Shown here one piece after another: positions 1 to 8,796 of a stretch of 64,000 bases of DNA; position 1 is the stretch's first letter, and each line of letters begins with the position of its first letter. The DNA is taken from assembly GCF_007830265.1 (NCBI RefSeq), contig NZ_VLKE01000001.1, positions 5,704,001 through 5,768,000 on the forward strand. The letters run 5' to 3'. The stretch comes from Micromonospora olivasterospora (GTDB taxonomy: Bacteria > Actinomycetota > Actinomycetes > Mycobacteriales > Micromonosporaceae). The notes beneath the pieces are model-generated. The model ran no database searches and had not been told where the DNA came from. It was given only the letters and a program-made list of their open reading frames with translations. Made by a program: the position numbers and the translations under genes.

Positions 1-1
1 C

Positions 2-118
2 TACGACAACGGGGTGCTGACGCTGCGCATCCCGGTGGCCGAGCGGGCCAAGCCGCGGCGGATCGCGGTCGCCGCCGGCAACGGCAACGGCAACGGCCGC
101 AAACAGATCGACGCCTGA
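2..118 (+). CDS. Hsp20/alpha-crystallin family small heat shock protein, C-terminal end (partial)
   Basis: Only the last 38 residues are inside the window; the gene starts upstream. The visible part begins YDNGVLTLRIPVAE and continues with KPRRIAV, the last beta strands of the alpha-crystallin domain (the conserved G-V-L-T-L-x-I-P-V-A-E strand) followed by the short extension. Hsp20 proteins are ATP-independent cytoplasmic holdases that bind unfolding proteins. The tail carries a GNGNGNG run, made by a repeated 6-bp unit. It ends tail to tail with the broken WYL regulator on the other strand. Confidence 0.8.
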   Translation, partial: YDNGVLTLRIPVAERAKPRRIAVAAGNGNGNGRKQIDA

Positions 119-119
119 T

Positions 120-761
120 ACGTGTACGGGTCCATCTCGGGGCGCCCCGATCCGCGTCCGGCGCGGGCGGCGGGTATCGGGCGGACCTGCCCGTCGGCGT
201 CGGCCACCAGATACCACCGCCCGGCCTTGAGCACCACGCCGAGCGGGGCGAGCCGGCGGGTCACCTCCCGCGGCGCCTTCCACCGCCGGTACCGCACCCG
301 GATCAGCCGGTCCTCCCACACCGCGTGAGCCAGCGCGGAAGGTGCGGGGTGGGCTCCGGGTCCCGGAACCAGCCGGGTGCGTCCAGGTGGAACCGCTGCC
401 GGATCAGCCCACCCCGGTCGGCCGGGCCGGCGGGCAGCGCGGCGAGCAGCTTCAGCTCCGCCGCCGCCAGCGTCGGCCCCAGGCCCAGATCGGCGGCCGC
501 GCCGGGTATCCCGGCGAGGAACAGCGCCTGCGCCTCGTCGCCGGTCGTCCCGGTCAGCCGGGTGCGGTAGCCGTCGACCAGCCGGTACCCGCCGGCCGGC
601 CCCCGGTCGGCGTAGACGGGCACGCCCGCCGCGCCGAGGGACTCCACGTCCCGGTACACGGTGCGCACCGACACCTCGAGGGCGTCGGCGAGCTGCCGCG
701 CGGTCATCCGCCCCCGCGACTGCAGGAGCAGCAGCAGGGCGACCAGGCGGCTGGCACGCAC
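120..761 (-). pseudogene. Broken YafY/WYL-type transcriptional regulator
   Basis: From GTG at 761 the frame gives a DeoR-like HTH ([13 protein letters not shown], then [21 protein letters not shown]) and the start of a WYL protein, then runs into a stop at 303. The WYL core ([28 protein letters not shown]) continues in the next frame from about 336; one missing base in a CCG/GCG context restores it. After the WYL core the protein dissolves at about 190-120, so the C-terminal WCX part, normally about 90 residues, is absent. Family members are about 320 residues and are DNA-binding regulators that sense small ligands or nucleic acids. With both a frame break and a lost C-terminus I regard it as non-functional. 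The frame break alone could be a sequence error. Confidence 0.75.
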
Positions 762-885
762 CCCGGCACCGTATCCCCACCGCCGACCGGCCGAGAACCG
801 GCGGCCGGGGCCGGACGCTGCCAGAGAACGGGTACGGCGGCGCGCCTCACCGCCGATCCGGCCCCGGGCTGAGAGTCTTTCTCGC

Positions 886-1887
886 ATGTCCCGTCCCGAG
901 GTTCCGGTGCTGTCCCGACCGTCGGCCCCTCCGGTGCTGCCCGGTGCGGGGCCCGAGGACTTCACCGAGGCGTGGCTGCGCAACCGGCGGCTGTCCGAGC
1001 ACACCCGCGACGCGTACCGGCGGGACGTGGCCGGCTGGCTGGCCTGGTGCGCCACCCGGGAGCTGGACCCGCTGCGGGCGACGTTCCTCGACGTCAACGC
1101 CTACGGCCGAACGCTGGAGGCCACCCCGGCCGGGCGTAACGGACAGCCGCTGACCCCCGCCACCGTGGCCCGCCGGCTGTCGGCCCTGTCCAGCTGGTAC
1201 GACTTTCTGGTCAAGCTTCGGGCCGTCGACGCCAACCCCGTGGCCGGGGCGGACCGGCCCCGCGTGGACCGGGACCACTCGGCGACCGTGGGGCTCACCC
1301 CGCAGGAGGTGGACGCGCTGCTGGCCGCCGCCGAGGCGGACACCGGCCCGACCGCCGTCCGTAACCGGGCGGCCATCGCGCTGCTGGCCGACCTGGGACT
1401 GCGGGTGGGCGAGCTCGTGTCGCTGGACGTGACCGACCTGGGCAGCGAGCGGGGGCACCGCAGCGTGCGGTTCGTCGGCAAGGGCGGAAAGCACCGGCGG
1501 CGGGCGCTGACCCCGTCCACCGCGTACGCGATCGACGCCTACCTGGCCGCACGGGCGGCGGCGCGGAACGTGGCGCCGCACGAGCTGACCGGGCCGCTGC
1601 TGGTCACCTCGACCGGCGCCCGCCTGGACCGGCACTCGGTGTTCCGGCTGGTGCGCCGGCTGGCCCGGGACGCCGGCATCCCGTCCTGGGCGAAGCTGTC
1701 GCCGCACTCGCTGCGGCACGCGTTCGCCACCACCGCCCGCGCCGAGGGCGTGCCGCTGGAGGACGTGCAGGACGCCATGGGGCACGCCGACCCGCGGACC
1801 ACCCGCCGCTACGACCGCGACCGGCACAACCTGGACCGGGACCCCGCGTACGTCATCTGGGCCGCCCGGGCCCGCCGCGGCGGCTGA
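886..1887 (+). CDS. Tyrosine recombinase/integrase (XerC/D-like)
   Basis: 333 residues from ATG 886. Residues about 20-110 form a SAM-like core-binding domain ([21 protein letters not shown]). The catalytic domain carries the full set: Arg in DLGLRVGEL, Lys in the beta hairpin [22 protein letters not shown] and the nucleophile Tyr in RRYDRDR near the C-terminus. It therefore looks catalytically intact. Size and simplicity match chromosomal Xer-like and small mobile-element integrases common in actinomycetes. No excisionase, relaxase, tRNA gene or att repeat is seen beside it, so I cannot say what DNA it recombines. It is convergent with the VOC gene across a strong hairpin. Confidence 0.85.
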   Translation: MSRPEVPVLSRPSAPPVLPGAGPEDFTEAWLRNRRLSEHTRDAYRRDVAGWLAWCATRELDPLRATFLDVNAYGRTLEATPAGRNGQPLTPATVARRLSALSSWYDFLVKLRAVDANPVAGADRPRVDRDHSATVGLTPQEVDALLAAAEADTGPTAVRNRAAIALLADLGLRVGELVSLDVTDLGSERGHRSVRFVGKGGKHRRRALTPSTAYAIDAYLAARAAARNVAPHELTGPLLVTSTGARLDRHSVFRLVRRLARDAGIPSWAKLSPHSLRHAFATTARAEGVPLEDVQDAMGHADPRTTRRYDRDRHNLDRDPAYVIWAARARRGG

Positions 1888-1902
1888 CCCGAGGCAACCG
1901 CG

Positions 1903-1939
1903 GGGCGGCGCGCCCGGCCCACCGGCCGGCGCGCCGCCC
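1903..1939. terminator. GC-rich hairpin between convergent genes
   Basis: A 16-bp stem (arms 1903-1919 and 1924-1939, one bulged C) with a 4-base loop lies 15 bp after the integrase stop and 8 bp before the VOC stop on the other strand. No T-tract follows, as is usual in high-GC actinomycetes. It is placed to end transcription from both sides. Confidence 0.6.
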
Positions 1940-1947
1940 GCGTGCGG

Positions 1948-2319
1948 TCAGCCCTGTGGGCGGGGGCAGACGCAGAACGGCTGCCCGACGGGGTCGAGCA
2001 GCACCGTCCACCGCTCGCCGCCGGGCTGGTGCTCCGGCTTCGACGCCCCAGCCGCGCAGAACGCCTCCTCCGCCGCGGTGCGGTCGTCGACGTACACGTC
2101 GAGGTGGTAGCGCTTGCCGCCGCTGGGGTCCGGCCAGGCCGGCGGGGCGTACCCGTCGACCAGGCCGAAGCCGATGGCCACGCCGCCGCCGGTGACCATG
2201 GCGTACTCGGGTTGGCTGTGGGTGATCTCCCAGCCGAGGACACGGGCGTAGAACGCGGCGTGGGCGGCCGGGTCGGAGGAGTCGAGGTTGACCATGCACA
2301 GGTCGCCGGTGATCGTCAT
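1948..2319 (-). CDS. VOC (glyoxalase/bleomycin-resistance fold) protein
   Basis: 123 residues from ATG 2319. A single vicinal-oxygen-chelate module: the first beta-alpha-beta unit (MVNLDSSDPAAHAAFYARVLGWEI) and the second (YHLDVYVDDRTAAEEAFCAAG), ending WTVLLDPVGQPFCVCP. Such proteins bind metal or small molecules and act as dioxygenases, glyoxalases or drug-binding proteins; the substrate cannot be told. Upstream in-frame ATGs exist, but 2319 begins right before the first strand as usual for the family. It follows the acyl-CoA dehydrogenase gene on the same strand after about 60 bp and may be co-transcribed. Confidence 0.85.
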   Translation of the reverse strand: MTITGDLCMVNLDSSDPAAHAAFYARVLGWEITHSQPEYAMVTGGGVAIGFGLVDGYAPPAWPDPSGGKRYHLDVYVDDRTAAEEAFCAAGASKPEHQPGGERWTVLLDPVGQPFCVCPRPQG

Positions 2320-2382
2320 GCCGGCCAGCCTGCCGCGGGTACCTGACATCCGCTGGCAGGTGCCCGCGGTGACCGCCGACAC

Positions 2383-4089
2383 TCAGCAGAGCAGGTCGAG
2401 GTGCTGGTGGGCGTCGGCGGCGACGTCCTCGTGGCGCAGCCGCCGCCGCGCCCACAGCCGCGCGGCCGCCTCCGCCTGCTCGTCGCCCCACGCGGCGTGC
2501 TCCACCAGCAGCGCCGTGGTCAGCGCCGCCGCGGTGCGCAACGCCAGCCCGCGCGCCCCGGCGACCACGCCGGCGGCGCGCGGGTCGGCGGCCACGTCCG
2601 CGAGGGCGGCGGCCAGCTCCGCGGTGACGGCGGCCAGGGTGTCGGCCAGTGCGGGCGAGATCGGCCGGGCCAGGTCCACGGCGGCGTCCAGCCGGCGCAG
2701 CAGCGGCGCGCCGGCGTCCTCGCGGGTGACCGCGCGCAGCACGTCCAGGGCCAGGACGTTCGTGGTGCCCTCCCAGATCGGCAGGACCTGCGCGTCGCGC
2801 AGCAGCCGGGGCACGCCGGTGTCCTCCACGTACCCGGCGCCGCCGAACGCCTCCACGTACTCGCTGGCGGAGGAGACGGCGAGCCGGCCGGTGGCGAGCT
2901 TGGCCAGCGGCGCGACGACGCGCAGTTCGGCGGCGGCGTCCGGGTCGGCGCCCACCTCCGCGCGGCCGAGCAGCGCGAACGCGTGCCCGGCGAGGGCGAA
3001 CGCGGCGGCCGCGTCGACGGCGAGCGCGCCGAGGGTGGCCCGGTGCAGCGGGTTGTCGGCCAGCCGCCCGCCGGCGATCGTGCGGGCGTCGGCGTACGCG
3101 CGGGCGTAGGCCAGGCCGCGGCGCATCCCGCCGGCCGCGGCGGCCGCGTTGTGCACCCGGGTCACCACGACCAGCGTCATCGCCCGCACCAGGCCGGGCG
3201 CGGCCGGGTCGCCCAGCGGCAGCGCGTACGCCTCCCGCAGCCCGATCTCGGCGGTGGGCAGCGCCCGGGTGCCCAGCTTGTCCTTGAGCCGGTGCACGGT
3301 GACCCCGGGCGCCGGGGCGTACGGCGCGGCGTCGGCGGCGGTGAGGGGGGAGTCGGTGGCGTAGCGGGGCACCAGGAACGGCGTGAGGACGCGGCTGCCC
3401 GTCCCGGCGCCCTCGGGGCGGGCCAGGGCTACGGCCATCGTGGCGTCGGCGGCGGAGCAGAACCACTTCTCCCCGGTCAGCCGCCACGAACCGTCGTCGG
3501 CGGGTCGGGCGGTGGTGCCCGACCGGGACAGGTCGGAGCCGCCCTGCGACTCGGTCATCCACTGCCCGCTGACGATCGCGGTGTCGGGGTCGGTGGAGGT
3601 CAACCGGGGCAGCCACGCGTCGCGGACGGCCGCGTCGACCTCGGGAAGGCTGAGCAGCGCGGCGGCACCGTCGGCCATCGCCACCGGGCAGGAGAACGTG
3701 GCCGACTCCGGCCCGTACAGGTGCAGCAGCGCGTGCTGGACGACCCGGGTAGCGGCGCCCCACGTGCCGCGCGCGGAGTCCAGGTAGGGCAGGGCGACCA
3801 CGGCATGCCGGGCGGCGGCGGCGCGTTGGGCCCGCCAGCCGGCGGAGGTGTCGATCCGGTCGACGCGGGCGCCCCACGGGTCGTAACGCACGAGCGTGGG
3901 TGGGTGCGCCTCGGCGTCGGCGTGCGCGGCGCGCAGCGGCCCGGCGACGTCGGCGGCCAGGTCGGCCAGGCGGCCCTTCGCGGCGGCGTGCCCGGCCGGG
4001 CCGAGCTGCCGTTCCAGCCAGGACCGCAGCAGGCCGTCACCGGTGTACGGGTCGTCGGGGGCGGGCACCGGCTGCACGTAACGGGTCAT
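2383..4089 (-). CDS. Acyl-CoA dehydrogenase, AidB/isovaleryl type
   Basis: 568 residues from ATG 4089, matching the long AidB-like branch rather than the usual 380-residue enzymes. The middle domain has the FAD-contacting MTESQGGSDLS and TGEKWFCSAADA; the C-terminal helical domain has EAFGGAGYVEDTG and IWEGTTNVLALDVLR, where the conserved Glu/Gly region near the flavin lies. AidB proteins bind FAD and have weak isovaleryl-CoA dehydrogenase activity; Escherichia coli AidB is part of the adaptive response to alkylation. No ada-type regulator is nearby, so an ordinary acyl-CoA oxidation role is equally possible. The VOC gene lies downstream on the same strand. Confidence 0.85.
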   Translation of the reverse strand: MTRYVQPVPAPDDPYTGDGLLRSWLERQLGPAGHAAAKGRLADLAADVAGPLRAAHADAEAHPPTLVRYDPWGARVDRIDTSAGWRAQRAAAARHAVVALPYLDSARGTWGAATRVVQHALLHLYGPESATFSCPVAMADGAAALLSLPEVDAAVRDAWLPRLTSTDPDTAIVSGQWMTESQGGSDLSRSGTTARPADDGSWRLTGEKWFCSAADATMAVALARPEGAGTGSRVLTPFLVPRYATDSPLTAADAAPYAPAPGVTVHRLKDKLGTRALPTAEIGLREAYALPLGDPAAPGLVRAMTLVVVTRVHNAAAAAGGMRRGLAYARAYADARTIAGGRLADNPLHRATLGALAVDAAAAFALAGHAFALLGRAEVGADPDAAAELRVVAPLAKLATGRLAVSSASEYVEAFGGAGYVEDTGVPRLLRDAQVLPIWEGTTNVLALDVLRAVTREDAGAPLLRRLDAAVDLARPISPALADTLAAVTAELAAALADVAADPRAAGVVAGARGLALRTAAALTTALLVEHAAWGDEQAEAAARLWARRRLRHEDVAADAHQHLDLLC

Positions 4090-4207
4090 CGTCTCGCTCC
4101 AGGGGCGCGGTGTGGCGGGTGTGCGCCGACCGTAGACGATGCGCGGGCGGCGGCGACAGGTGCGAGTTGCTGCGCGCCGGCGGGCGCGTTGCCTACGGTC
4201 GGAGGTG

Positions 4208-4666
4208 ATGGGCAGGCGGCAGGCGTGGACGCGGCCGGTCCGGCGTCGCCGGCCGGTGCGCACCGGTCTGCTGTTCGCCGGGCTGGGGCTGGGCCTGTGC
4301 CTGATCGGGGTGGCCGGCCTGGGCGCGTGGAACCTGCAACTGGTGACGCGGTCGACCGAGCCGGTGCGGCAGACCGCGGACGGGTTCTTCCGGGAGGTCG
4401 CCGCCGGGGACGTCGACCGGGCGTACGAGCGGTTGTGCTCCGAGGCGCGCGGCAAGTGGAGCGCGGGCGGGTTCGGCGCCTGGGTGCGCACCCCGCCGCA
4501 GGTCACCGGCTACGAGATCACCGACGTGTCGGTGGCCACCCGCGGCGGCCGGCCGCTCGGCACGGTGACGGTGCGCCTGACCCGCGACGGCGGCGGCAGC
4601 GAGGAGCGCCGGCTGCCGGTGGTGCGCGAGGACGGCCGGTGGCGGGTGTGCGGGGACCCGTTCTGA
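4208..4666 (+). CDS. Membrane-anchored protein with NTF2-like/DUF4878-type domain
   Basis: 152 residues from ATG 4208, preceded by GGAGGTG at about 4200. A basic N-terminus (RRQAWTRPVRRRRPVR) is followed by one membrane segment at about residues 20-45 (GLLFAGLGLGLCLIGVAGLGAW), then an extracytoplasmic domain of about 100 residues with the pattern ADGFFREVAAGDVDRAYERLCSEAR, typical of small NTF2-like or lumazine-binding-like domains. It has no catalytic motif I recognise. It is divergent from the acyl-CoA dehydrogenase and convergent with tk. Confidence 0.7.
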   Translation: MGRRQAWTRPVRRRRPVRTGLLFAGLGLGLCLIGVAGLGAWNLQLVTRSTEPVRQTADGFFREVAAGDVDRAYERLCSEARGKWSAGGFGAWVRTPPQVTGYEITDVSVATRGGRPLGTVTVRLTRDGGGSEERRLPVVREDGRWRVCGDPF

Positions 4667-4715
4667 CCCCGGGCGGCTTCGACGGCTACCGCGACGACGG
4701 CGGGTGCCGGTGGCG

Positions 4716-5449
4716 TCAACGGCCGCCGAGGTCGCCGGCGCGGTAGTGCCGCCGGCACAGCACCTGGTAACGCACCTCGGCGGTGTCGACGGTGTCGCCG
4801 ATGACGACCTGCCGGCCCTCGCGGACCACCCGGCCGGCGACGACGCGGGCGTTGAGCAGCCCCTCCCGGCCGCACCAGCACAGCACCTCGACCTGGATGC
4901 GGGCCACCTCGTCGGCCAGTTCGAACAGTCGCTGGGCGGCGGGGAACAGGCAGGACCGGAAGTCGGTGGCCAGGCCGAAGGCGTACACGTCGACGTCGTA
5001 GTTGTCGACCAGGTCGGCCATCTGGTCGATGTGTTCCAGGTTGTAGAACGACGCCTCGTCGCAGACGAGGTAGTCCACGCGTACGCCCTCGGCCCACGCG
5101 TCTCGGACCAGGTCGCGCAGGTCGAGGGCGTCGGTGACCTCGACGGCGGCGTGGGCCAGGCCGATGCGGGTGGTGACCTGCGGGCCGAGGGAGCGGTCGA
5201 TGCGGGTGGTGACCAGGCCGCGGCGGCCCTGCCGGGCGTGGTTGTGGTTCATCTGCAACGCCATCGTGGACTTGCCGCAGTCCATCGGTCCCCAGAAGAA
5301 CTTGAGCGCGGCGGCGTGCAGCGGCCGGCCGTCGACGGCGCGGGCGGCGGCGCAGCCGGCGCGGGCGGCGGCGCAGCCGGCGCGGATGTCGTCCGGGCCC
5401 GGCAGGGGCGGGCCCGGCAGATCGGGGCGGCGGCGTCGTCGTCGGTCAC
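4716..5449 (-). CDS. tk: Thymidine kinase (type II), with a probable frame break near the N-terminus
   Basis: Phosphorylates thymidine with ATP in the pyrimidine salvage pathway, in the cytoplasm. The P-loop reads FFWGPMDCGKST; DEASF is the Walker B/lasso region; the zinc site is CWCG plus CRRH near the end. The first in-frame ATG (5285) lies inside the P-loop, so it cannot be the start; upstream in the same frame there is no ATG, GTG or TTG. A GTG at 5449 in another frame starts MTDDDAAAP, and one missing base at about 5427 joins it to DLPGPPLPGPDDI and on to HAAALKFFWGP. The span 4716-5449 is one base short of a multiple of three. A CTG at 5321 is the alternative start. A 21-bp tandem duplication lies in the N-terminal part. 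Confidence 0.8.
5340..5381. repeat. Two tandem copies of a 21-bp unit
   Basis: Two identical units, 5340-5360 and 5361-5381 (gcgggcggcggcg followed by cagccggc), lie in the 5-prime part of tk. The unit length keeps the frame and would encode the repeated peptide AGCAAAR. Confidence 0.85.
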
Positions 5450-5525
5450 GTCCGGGCAGCCTATCCCATCGATCGTCGACGATCAGGCCGGTGCGGCGCC
5501 GTCCGGCACCGCACCGGCGGCGCGG

Positions 5526-6923
5526 TCACAGCACGCGGGGCGGGGTGTTGCCGGCGGCGACGATGGCCCGCCGGATGGGCACGGCGGCCAGCAGCGCGAA
5601 CCCGAGCACGAAGAAGATCAGCAGGGAGACCAGGCCGACGCGGTAGGAGGAGGTGAGCTGGAACACCAGGCCGAACGCCAGCGGCCCGAGCCAGCTGGTG
5701 CCCTTGTCGCTGATCTCGTAGAAGCCGTAGTACTCGCCCTCCTTGCCGGCGGGGATGAGCTGGCTGAACAGCGACCGGCTCAGCGCCTGGCTGCCGCCGA
5801 GGACCAGGCCGATGGCCCCGCCGAGGATCATGAACGGCACCGGCGCCTCGGCCGGCAGCCGGAACGCCGCCACGATCACCCCGGTCCACAGCACGAGGCT
5901 GAGCAGCACGGTCTTCCAGGCGCCGATGCGCCGGGCGAGGGCGCCGAGGGCCAGCGCGCCGCCGAAGGCGAGGAACTGCACCACCAGGATCGTGACGATC
6001 AGGGTGTCCTGCTCCAGCCCCAACTCCTCGGTGCCGTACTGGCTGGCCAGGCCGACCACGGTCTGGATGCCGTCGTTGTAGATGAGGAAGGCCAGCAGGA
6101 AGAACAGCGTCAGCGGGTATGCCTTCATCTCCCGCACGGTGCGGCCGAGCTGCCGGAACCCGGCGGTGACCACGTTGCCGCCCCCGCCGCCGCGCAGCGC
6201 TTCGGCGGTGGGGTGCTCGCGCAGCCAGCGCAGCGGCACGAGGGTGAACGCGGCCCACCACACGCCGGCGGAGACGATCGACCAGCGGGCCAGGTCCAGG
6301 GTGCGCTGCGGGTTGCCCTCCTCGCTGAGGGCGCTGACCGCGGCGAGGTTCAGCGCGAGCAGCAGGCCGCCGCCGAGGTAGCCGAGCGCCCAGCCGCGGC
6401 TGGAGATGGCGTCCCGGTCATCGGGGCCGCCGAGTTGCGGCAGGAACGAGTTGTAGACCACCACGGCGGCGCCGAAGGCGATGTTGGCGATCAGGAACAG
6501 CACCCCGCCGAGCAGGTACCGGTCGCCGGTCACGAACACCATCGCGATGGTGGCGCCGGCACCGGTGAACGCGGCGCCGGCCAGCAGCGTCTTCTTGCGG
6601 GCGGAGCGGTCGGCGACGGCGCCCACGACCGGCAGCACGAAGACCGTCAGCAGCACCGACAGGGAGATCAGGTACGGCACGTAGGAGCCGACGGCGACGG
6701 CGATGCCGAGCGGGTGGACGTACCCGTCGCGGCACTTGTCCTCGATGTCGCAGCCGGCGGCGACCTTGGTGACGCCGGTGAGGAAGGGTCCGAGGAACAC
6801 GGTGATGACGGTGGTGGAGAACGCGGAGTTCGCCCAGTCGTAGAAGTACCAGCCGGTGCGTTCGCGGCGGGTGCTGCCTGGGTGGGCGGGCTCGGCGACG
6901 GCGGGGGTGACCGTTTCGGCCAT
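5526..6923 (-). CDS. MFS transporter of the Atg22/UMF1-like type
   Basis: 465 residues with about 12 hydrophobic segments. The N-terminus GWYFYDWANSAFSTTVITVFLGPFL is the signature opening of the vacuole-effluxer Atg22/BtlA-like branch of the major facilitator superfamily. GAVADRSARKK is the loop 2-3 motif. Bacterial members are poorly characterised; the yeast relative exports amino acids from the vacuole, so the substrate here is unknown. The GDPD gene ends 15 bp upstream of its start on the same strand, so the two are probably one transcript. Confidence 0.85.
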   Translation of the reverse strand: MAETVTPAVAEPAHPGSTRRERTGWYFYDWANSAFSTTVITVFLGPFLTGVTKVAAGCDIEDKCRDGYVHPLGIAVAVGSYVPYLISLSVLLTVFVLPVVGAVADRSARKKTLLAGAAFTGAGATIAMVFVTGDRYLLGGVLFLIANIAFGAAVVVYNSFLPQLGGPDDRDAISSRGWALGYLGGGLLLALNLAAVSALSEEGNPQRTLDLARWSIVSAGVWWAAFTLVPLRWLREHPTAEALRGGGGGNVVTAGFRQLGRTVREMKAYPLTLFFLLAFLIYNDGIQTVVGLASQYGTEELGLEQDTLIVTILVVQFLAFGGALALGALARRIGAWKTVLLSLVLWTGVIVAAFRLPAEAPVPFMILGGAIGLVLGGSQALSRSLFSQLIPAGKEGEYYGFYEISDKGTSWLGPLAFGLVFQLTSSYRVGLVSLLIFFVLGFALLAAVPIRRAIVAAGNTPPRVL

Positions 6924-6938
6924 CAGGTTCCTCGATGT

Positions 6939-7706
6939 TCAGGCGGCCCAGTGGCCGCGGCTGCGGTAGACGTCGCGCAGCACGCCGACGTGATCGGTCA
7001 TGATGCCATCCACTCCAAGATCAAGTAATTCGTGCATCTCGGCAGGTTCGTCGATCGTCCAGACGTGCACCTGCAACCCGAGCCGGTGGGCGTAGGCGAG
7101 GAGCCGGCGGTCCACCACCCGGATGCGTCCGTAGCGGGGCGGCACCTGCGCGGCCACCACCGACGGGGGCAGCCGCAGGGGCCGGCCGTGCAGCGAGGCC
7201 ATGCGCAGCCGGGCCACGCCGCGCATGCCGAGGCCGGTGGCGACGCGCCCCTGGGTGAGCACCCGCAGCCGGGCCAGCCGGGCGTCGCTGAACGAGGCCA
7301 GCAGCACCCGGTCGCCGGCGGCTGCCCGGATCACCGTCTCCACGGTCGGTTCGACCGCGCGGTCGGCCTTGACGTCGACGTTGAACCGGACGTCGGGCCA
7401 GGCGCCCAGCACCTCGTCGAGGCGGGGCACCAGGGCCGCGCCGCCGACGCGTACGGAGGTCAGGTCGGCCCAGCGCAGGTCGGCGATGCGGCCGCGTTCG
7501 CCGGTGACGCGTTCGAGGGTGGGGTCGTGGAACACCACGGCCACCCCGTCGGCGGTGGCGTGCACGTCGGTCTCGACGTGCCGGTAGCCGAGGGCGACGG
7601 CGCGCGCGAACGCCGCCGCGGTGTTCTCGTCGCCGTCGGCGGCGCCACCCCGGTGGGCGAACGCCAGCGGCGCGGGCGCGTCGAGGTAGCCGGAGGGGCC
7701 CTGCAC
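6939..7706 (-). CDS. Glycerophosphodiester phosphodiesterase
   Basis: 255 residues from GTG 7706, chosen because it sits about 12 residues before the first motif. Hydrolyses glycerophosphodiesters to glycerol-3-phosphate and an alcohol. GDPD motifs are complete: AHRGG, DENTAAAF, ETDVHATADG, VFHDPTLERVT, then FNVDVK and a C-terminal HVWTIDEP with GVDGIMTDHV, the last beta strands of the TIM barrel. No signal peptide is visible, so it acts in the cytoplasm. It is the promoter-proximal partner of the MFS gene, which hints at uptake or release of a phosphodiester-related solute. Confidence 0.9.
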   Translation of the reverse strand: MQGPSGYLDAPAPLAFAHRGGAADGDENTAAAFARAVALGYRHVETDVHATADGVAVVFHDPTLERVTGERGRIADLRWADLTSVRVGGAALVPRLDEVLGAWPDVRFNVDVKADRAVEPTVETVIRAAAGDRVLLASFSDARLARLRVLTQGRVATGLGMRGVARLRMASLHGRPLRLPPSVVAAQVPPRYGRIRVVDRRLLAYAHRLGLQVHVWTIDEPAEMHELLDLGVDGIMTDHVGVLRDVYRSRGHWAA

Positions 7707-7774
7707 GCACGGCAGTATGCCGGGCGCCGGTGGCCGCCCGGTGACCGGCCGGCGGCCCTCGACCCACGTCAGGG

Positions 7775-7821
7775 CGGCGACGTGGCGCGAACCGGGCCGC
7801 CCAGACCCCGCCACGTCGCCG
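7775..7821. repeat. Inverted repeat, 13-bp perfect arms
   Basis: Arms cggcgacgtggcg (7775-7787) and its exact complement (7809-7821) flank a 21-base loop between the acyltransferase stop and the GDPD start. The phrase gcgcgaacc recurs after each arm. It may act as a terminator for the acyltransferase gene or be a dispersed repeat element. Confidence 0.6.
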
Positions 7822-7847
7822 ACATCGCGCGAACCGGCCCGTCGGGG

Positions 7848-8630
7848 TCAGGTGGCCGGAGGCTGGTGGCGGCGGTGCGAGCGGCTGGTGTCGCTGGGGC
7901 GGCCGGGGTCGACGTGCCGGGGCCGGTCGGGCTCGTCGGGGCGCAGCGGGACGAGCGTGTCGGTGATCGCGTCGATGATCCGGTCGGTGGCGCGCCGGGC
8001 CGCCCCCGGCGCCGCGGGGTCGATGTCGCTCAGGTCGACGGGGTCACCGAAGCGCACCCTGACCTCGGGGCGGCGCAGCAGGGCCCGGCCGACCGCCCCG
8101 GCCAGGCCCTGGGGCGCCCGGTACGGCAGCACCTCGTGGGCGCCCCACTGGGCGACGGGGATCACGAGGGCGCCGCTGGCGAGGGCGAGCCGGGCGGCGC
8201 CGGTCTTGCTCCGCTCGGGCCACATGCCGGGGTCCAGGCCGATGCGCCCCTCGGGATAGACCAGGACCACCGAGCCCTCGGCGACGGCGCGGGCGGCGGC
8301 GTCGAGGGCCTGGTGCACGGCGGCGGTGCCCCGGTCGACGCGGATGTGCCCGGCGTGGCGCATGGCGGCGCCGACGACGGGGGCGCGGAACAGCCCGGCG
8401 GTGGCCATGATCCGCGGCGCGACGCCTCGGACGCGGCAGGCGGCGGCCATCACGATCGGGTCGAACGGGCTGATGTGGTTCGCGGCGAGGATCAGCGGCC
8501 CGCGGCGCAGGTGTGCGGGGATCTCGCCGCTGACCCGCAGGCGGGCCAGGGCGCCGACGACGGCGCGGGCGAGCAGTTGGGCGGCGCGCCAGATCAGGGG
8601 CGGGCGCCAGGTGTCGGTCGGGGTGTCCAT
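7848..8630 (-). CDS. 1-acyl-sn-glycerol-3-phosphate acyltransferase (PlsC family)
   Basis: 260 residues from ATG 8630. Transfers an acyl chain to lysophosphatidic acid or a related acceptor in phospholipid synthesis at the inner face of the membrane. The catalytic H-x4-D block is NHISPFDP and the phosphate-binding block is VYPEGRIG; IRVDRG is the third family motif. One hydrophobic stretch near residue 15-35 gives membrane association. The C-terminus is Arg/His/Pro-rich and probably disordered. It is divergent from cydA. Confidence 0.85.
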   Translation of the reverse strand: MDTPTDTWRPPLIWRAAQLLARAVVGALARLRVSGEIPAHLRRGPLILAANHISPFDPIVMAAACRVRGVAPRIMATAGLFRAPVVGAAMRHAGHIRVDRGTAAVHQALDAAARAVAEGSVVLVYPEGRIGLDPGMWPERSKTGAARLALASGALVIPVAQWGAHEVLPYRAPQGLAGAVGRALLRRPEVRVRFGDPVDLSDIDPAAPGAARRATDRIIDAITDTLVPLRPDEPDRPRHVDPGRPSDTSRSHRRHQPPAT

Positions 8631-8751
8631 CAGCGGTCGATCGTCGCACGGCGGCGCACGGCCGGGCGGGGGAGGCCCGGATCGGCGGCGGAGGTGATCA
8701 AGGTCATCCGCCCGGGACGGGCCGGAGCAGCCGCACCATCTACGACGCCAG

Positions 8752-8776
8752 GTAGTATTTACTACGTCCCGTAGTA
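8752..8776. promoter_or_regulatory. Candidate repressor operator upstream of cydA
   Basis: Three hexamers GTAGTA (8752-8757), TACTAC (8760-8765) and GTAGTA (8771-8776). The last two form a perfect inverted repeat with a 5-base spacer, 20 bp before the cydA start. Alternating TACTAC/GTAGTA dyads resemble operators of BlaI/MecI/CopY-type repressors, but no such gene is in the window. The match to that family is inference. Confidence 0.55.
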
Positions 8777-8796
8777 CCAACCGCTGGGGGTTCCAG

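Noticed and set aside
1..2300. Prophage or integrative element around the first integrase
   Set aside because: Only the recombinase gene is present; there are no att repeats, excisionase, replication or structural genes nearby.
5283..5285. ATG 5285 as the thymidine kinase start
   Set aside because: It lies within the P-loop (GPMDCGKS), so the protein would lose its ATP site.
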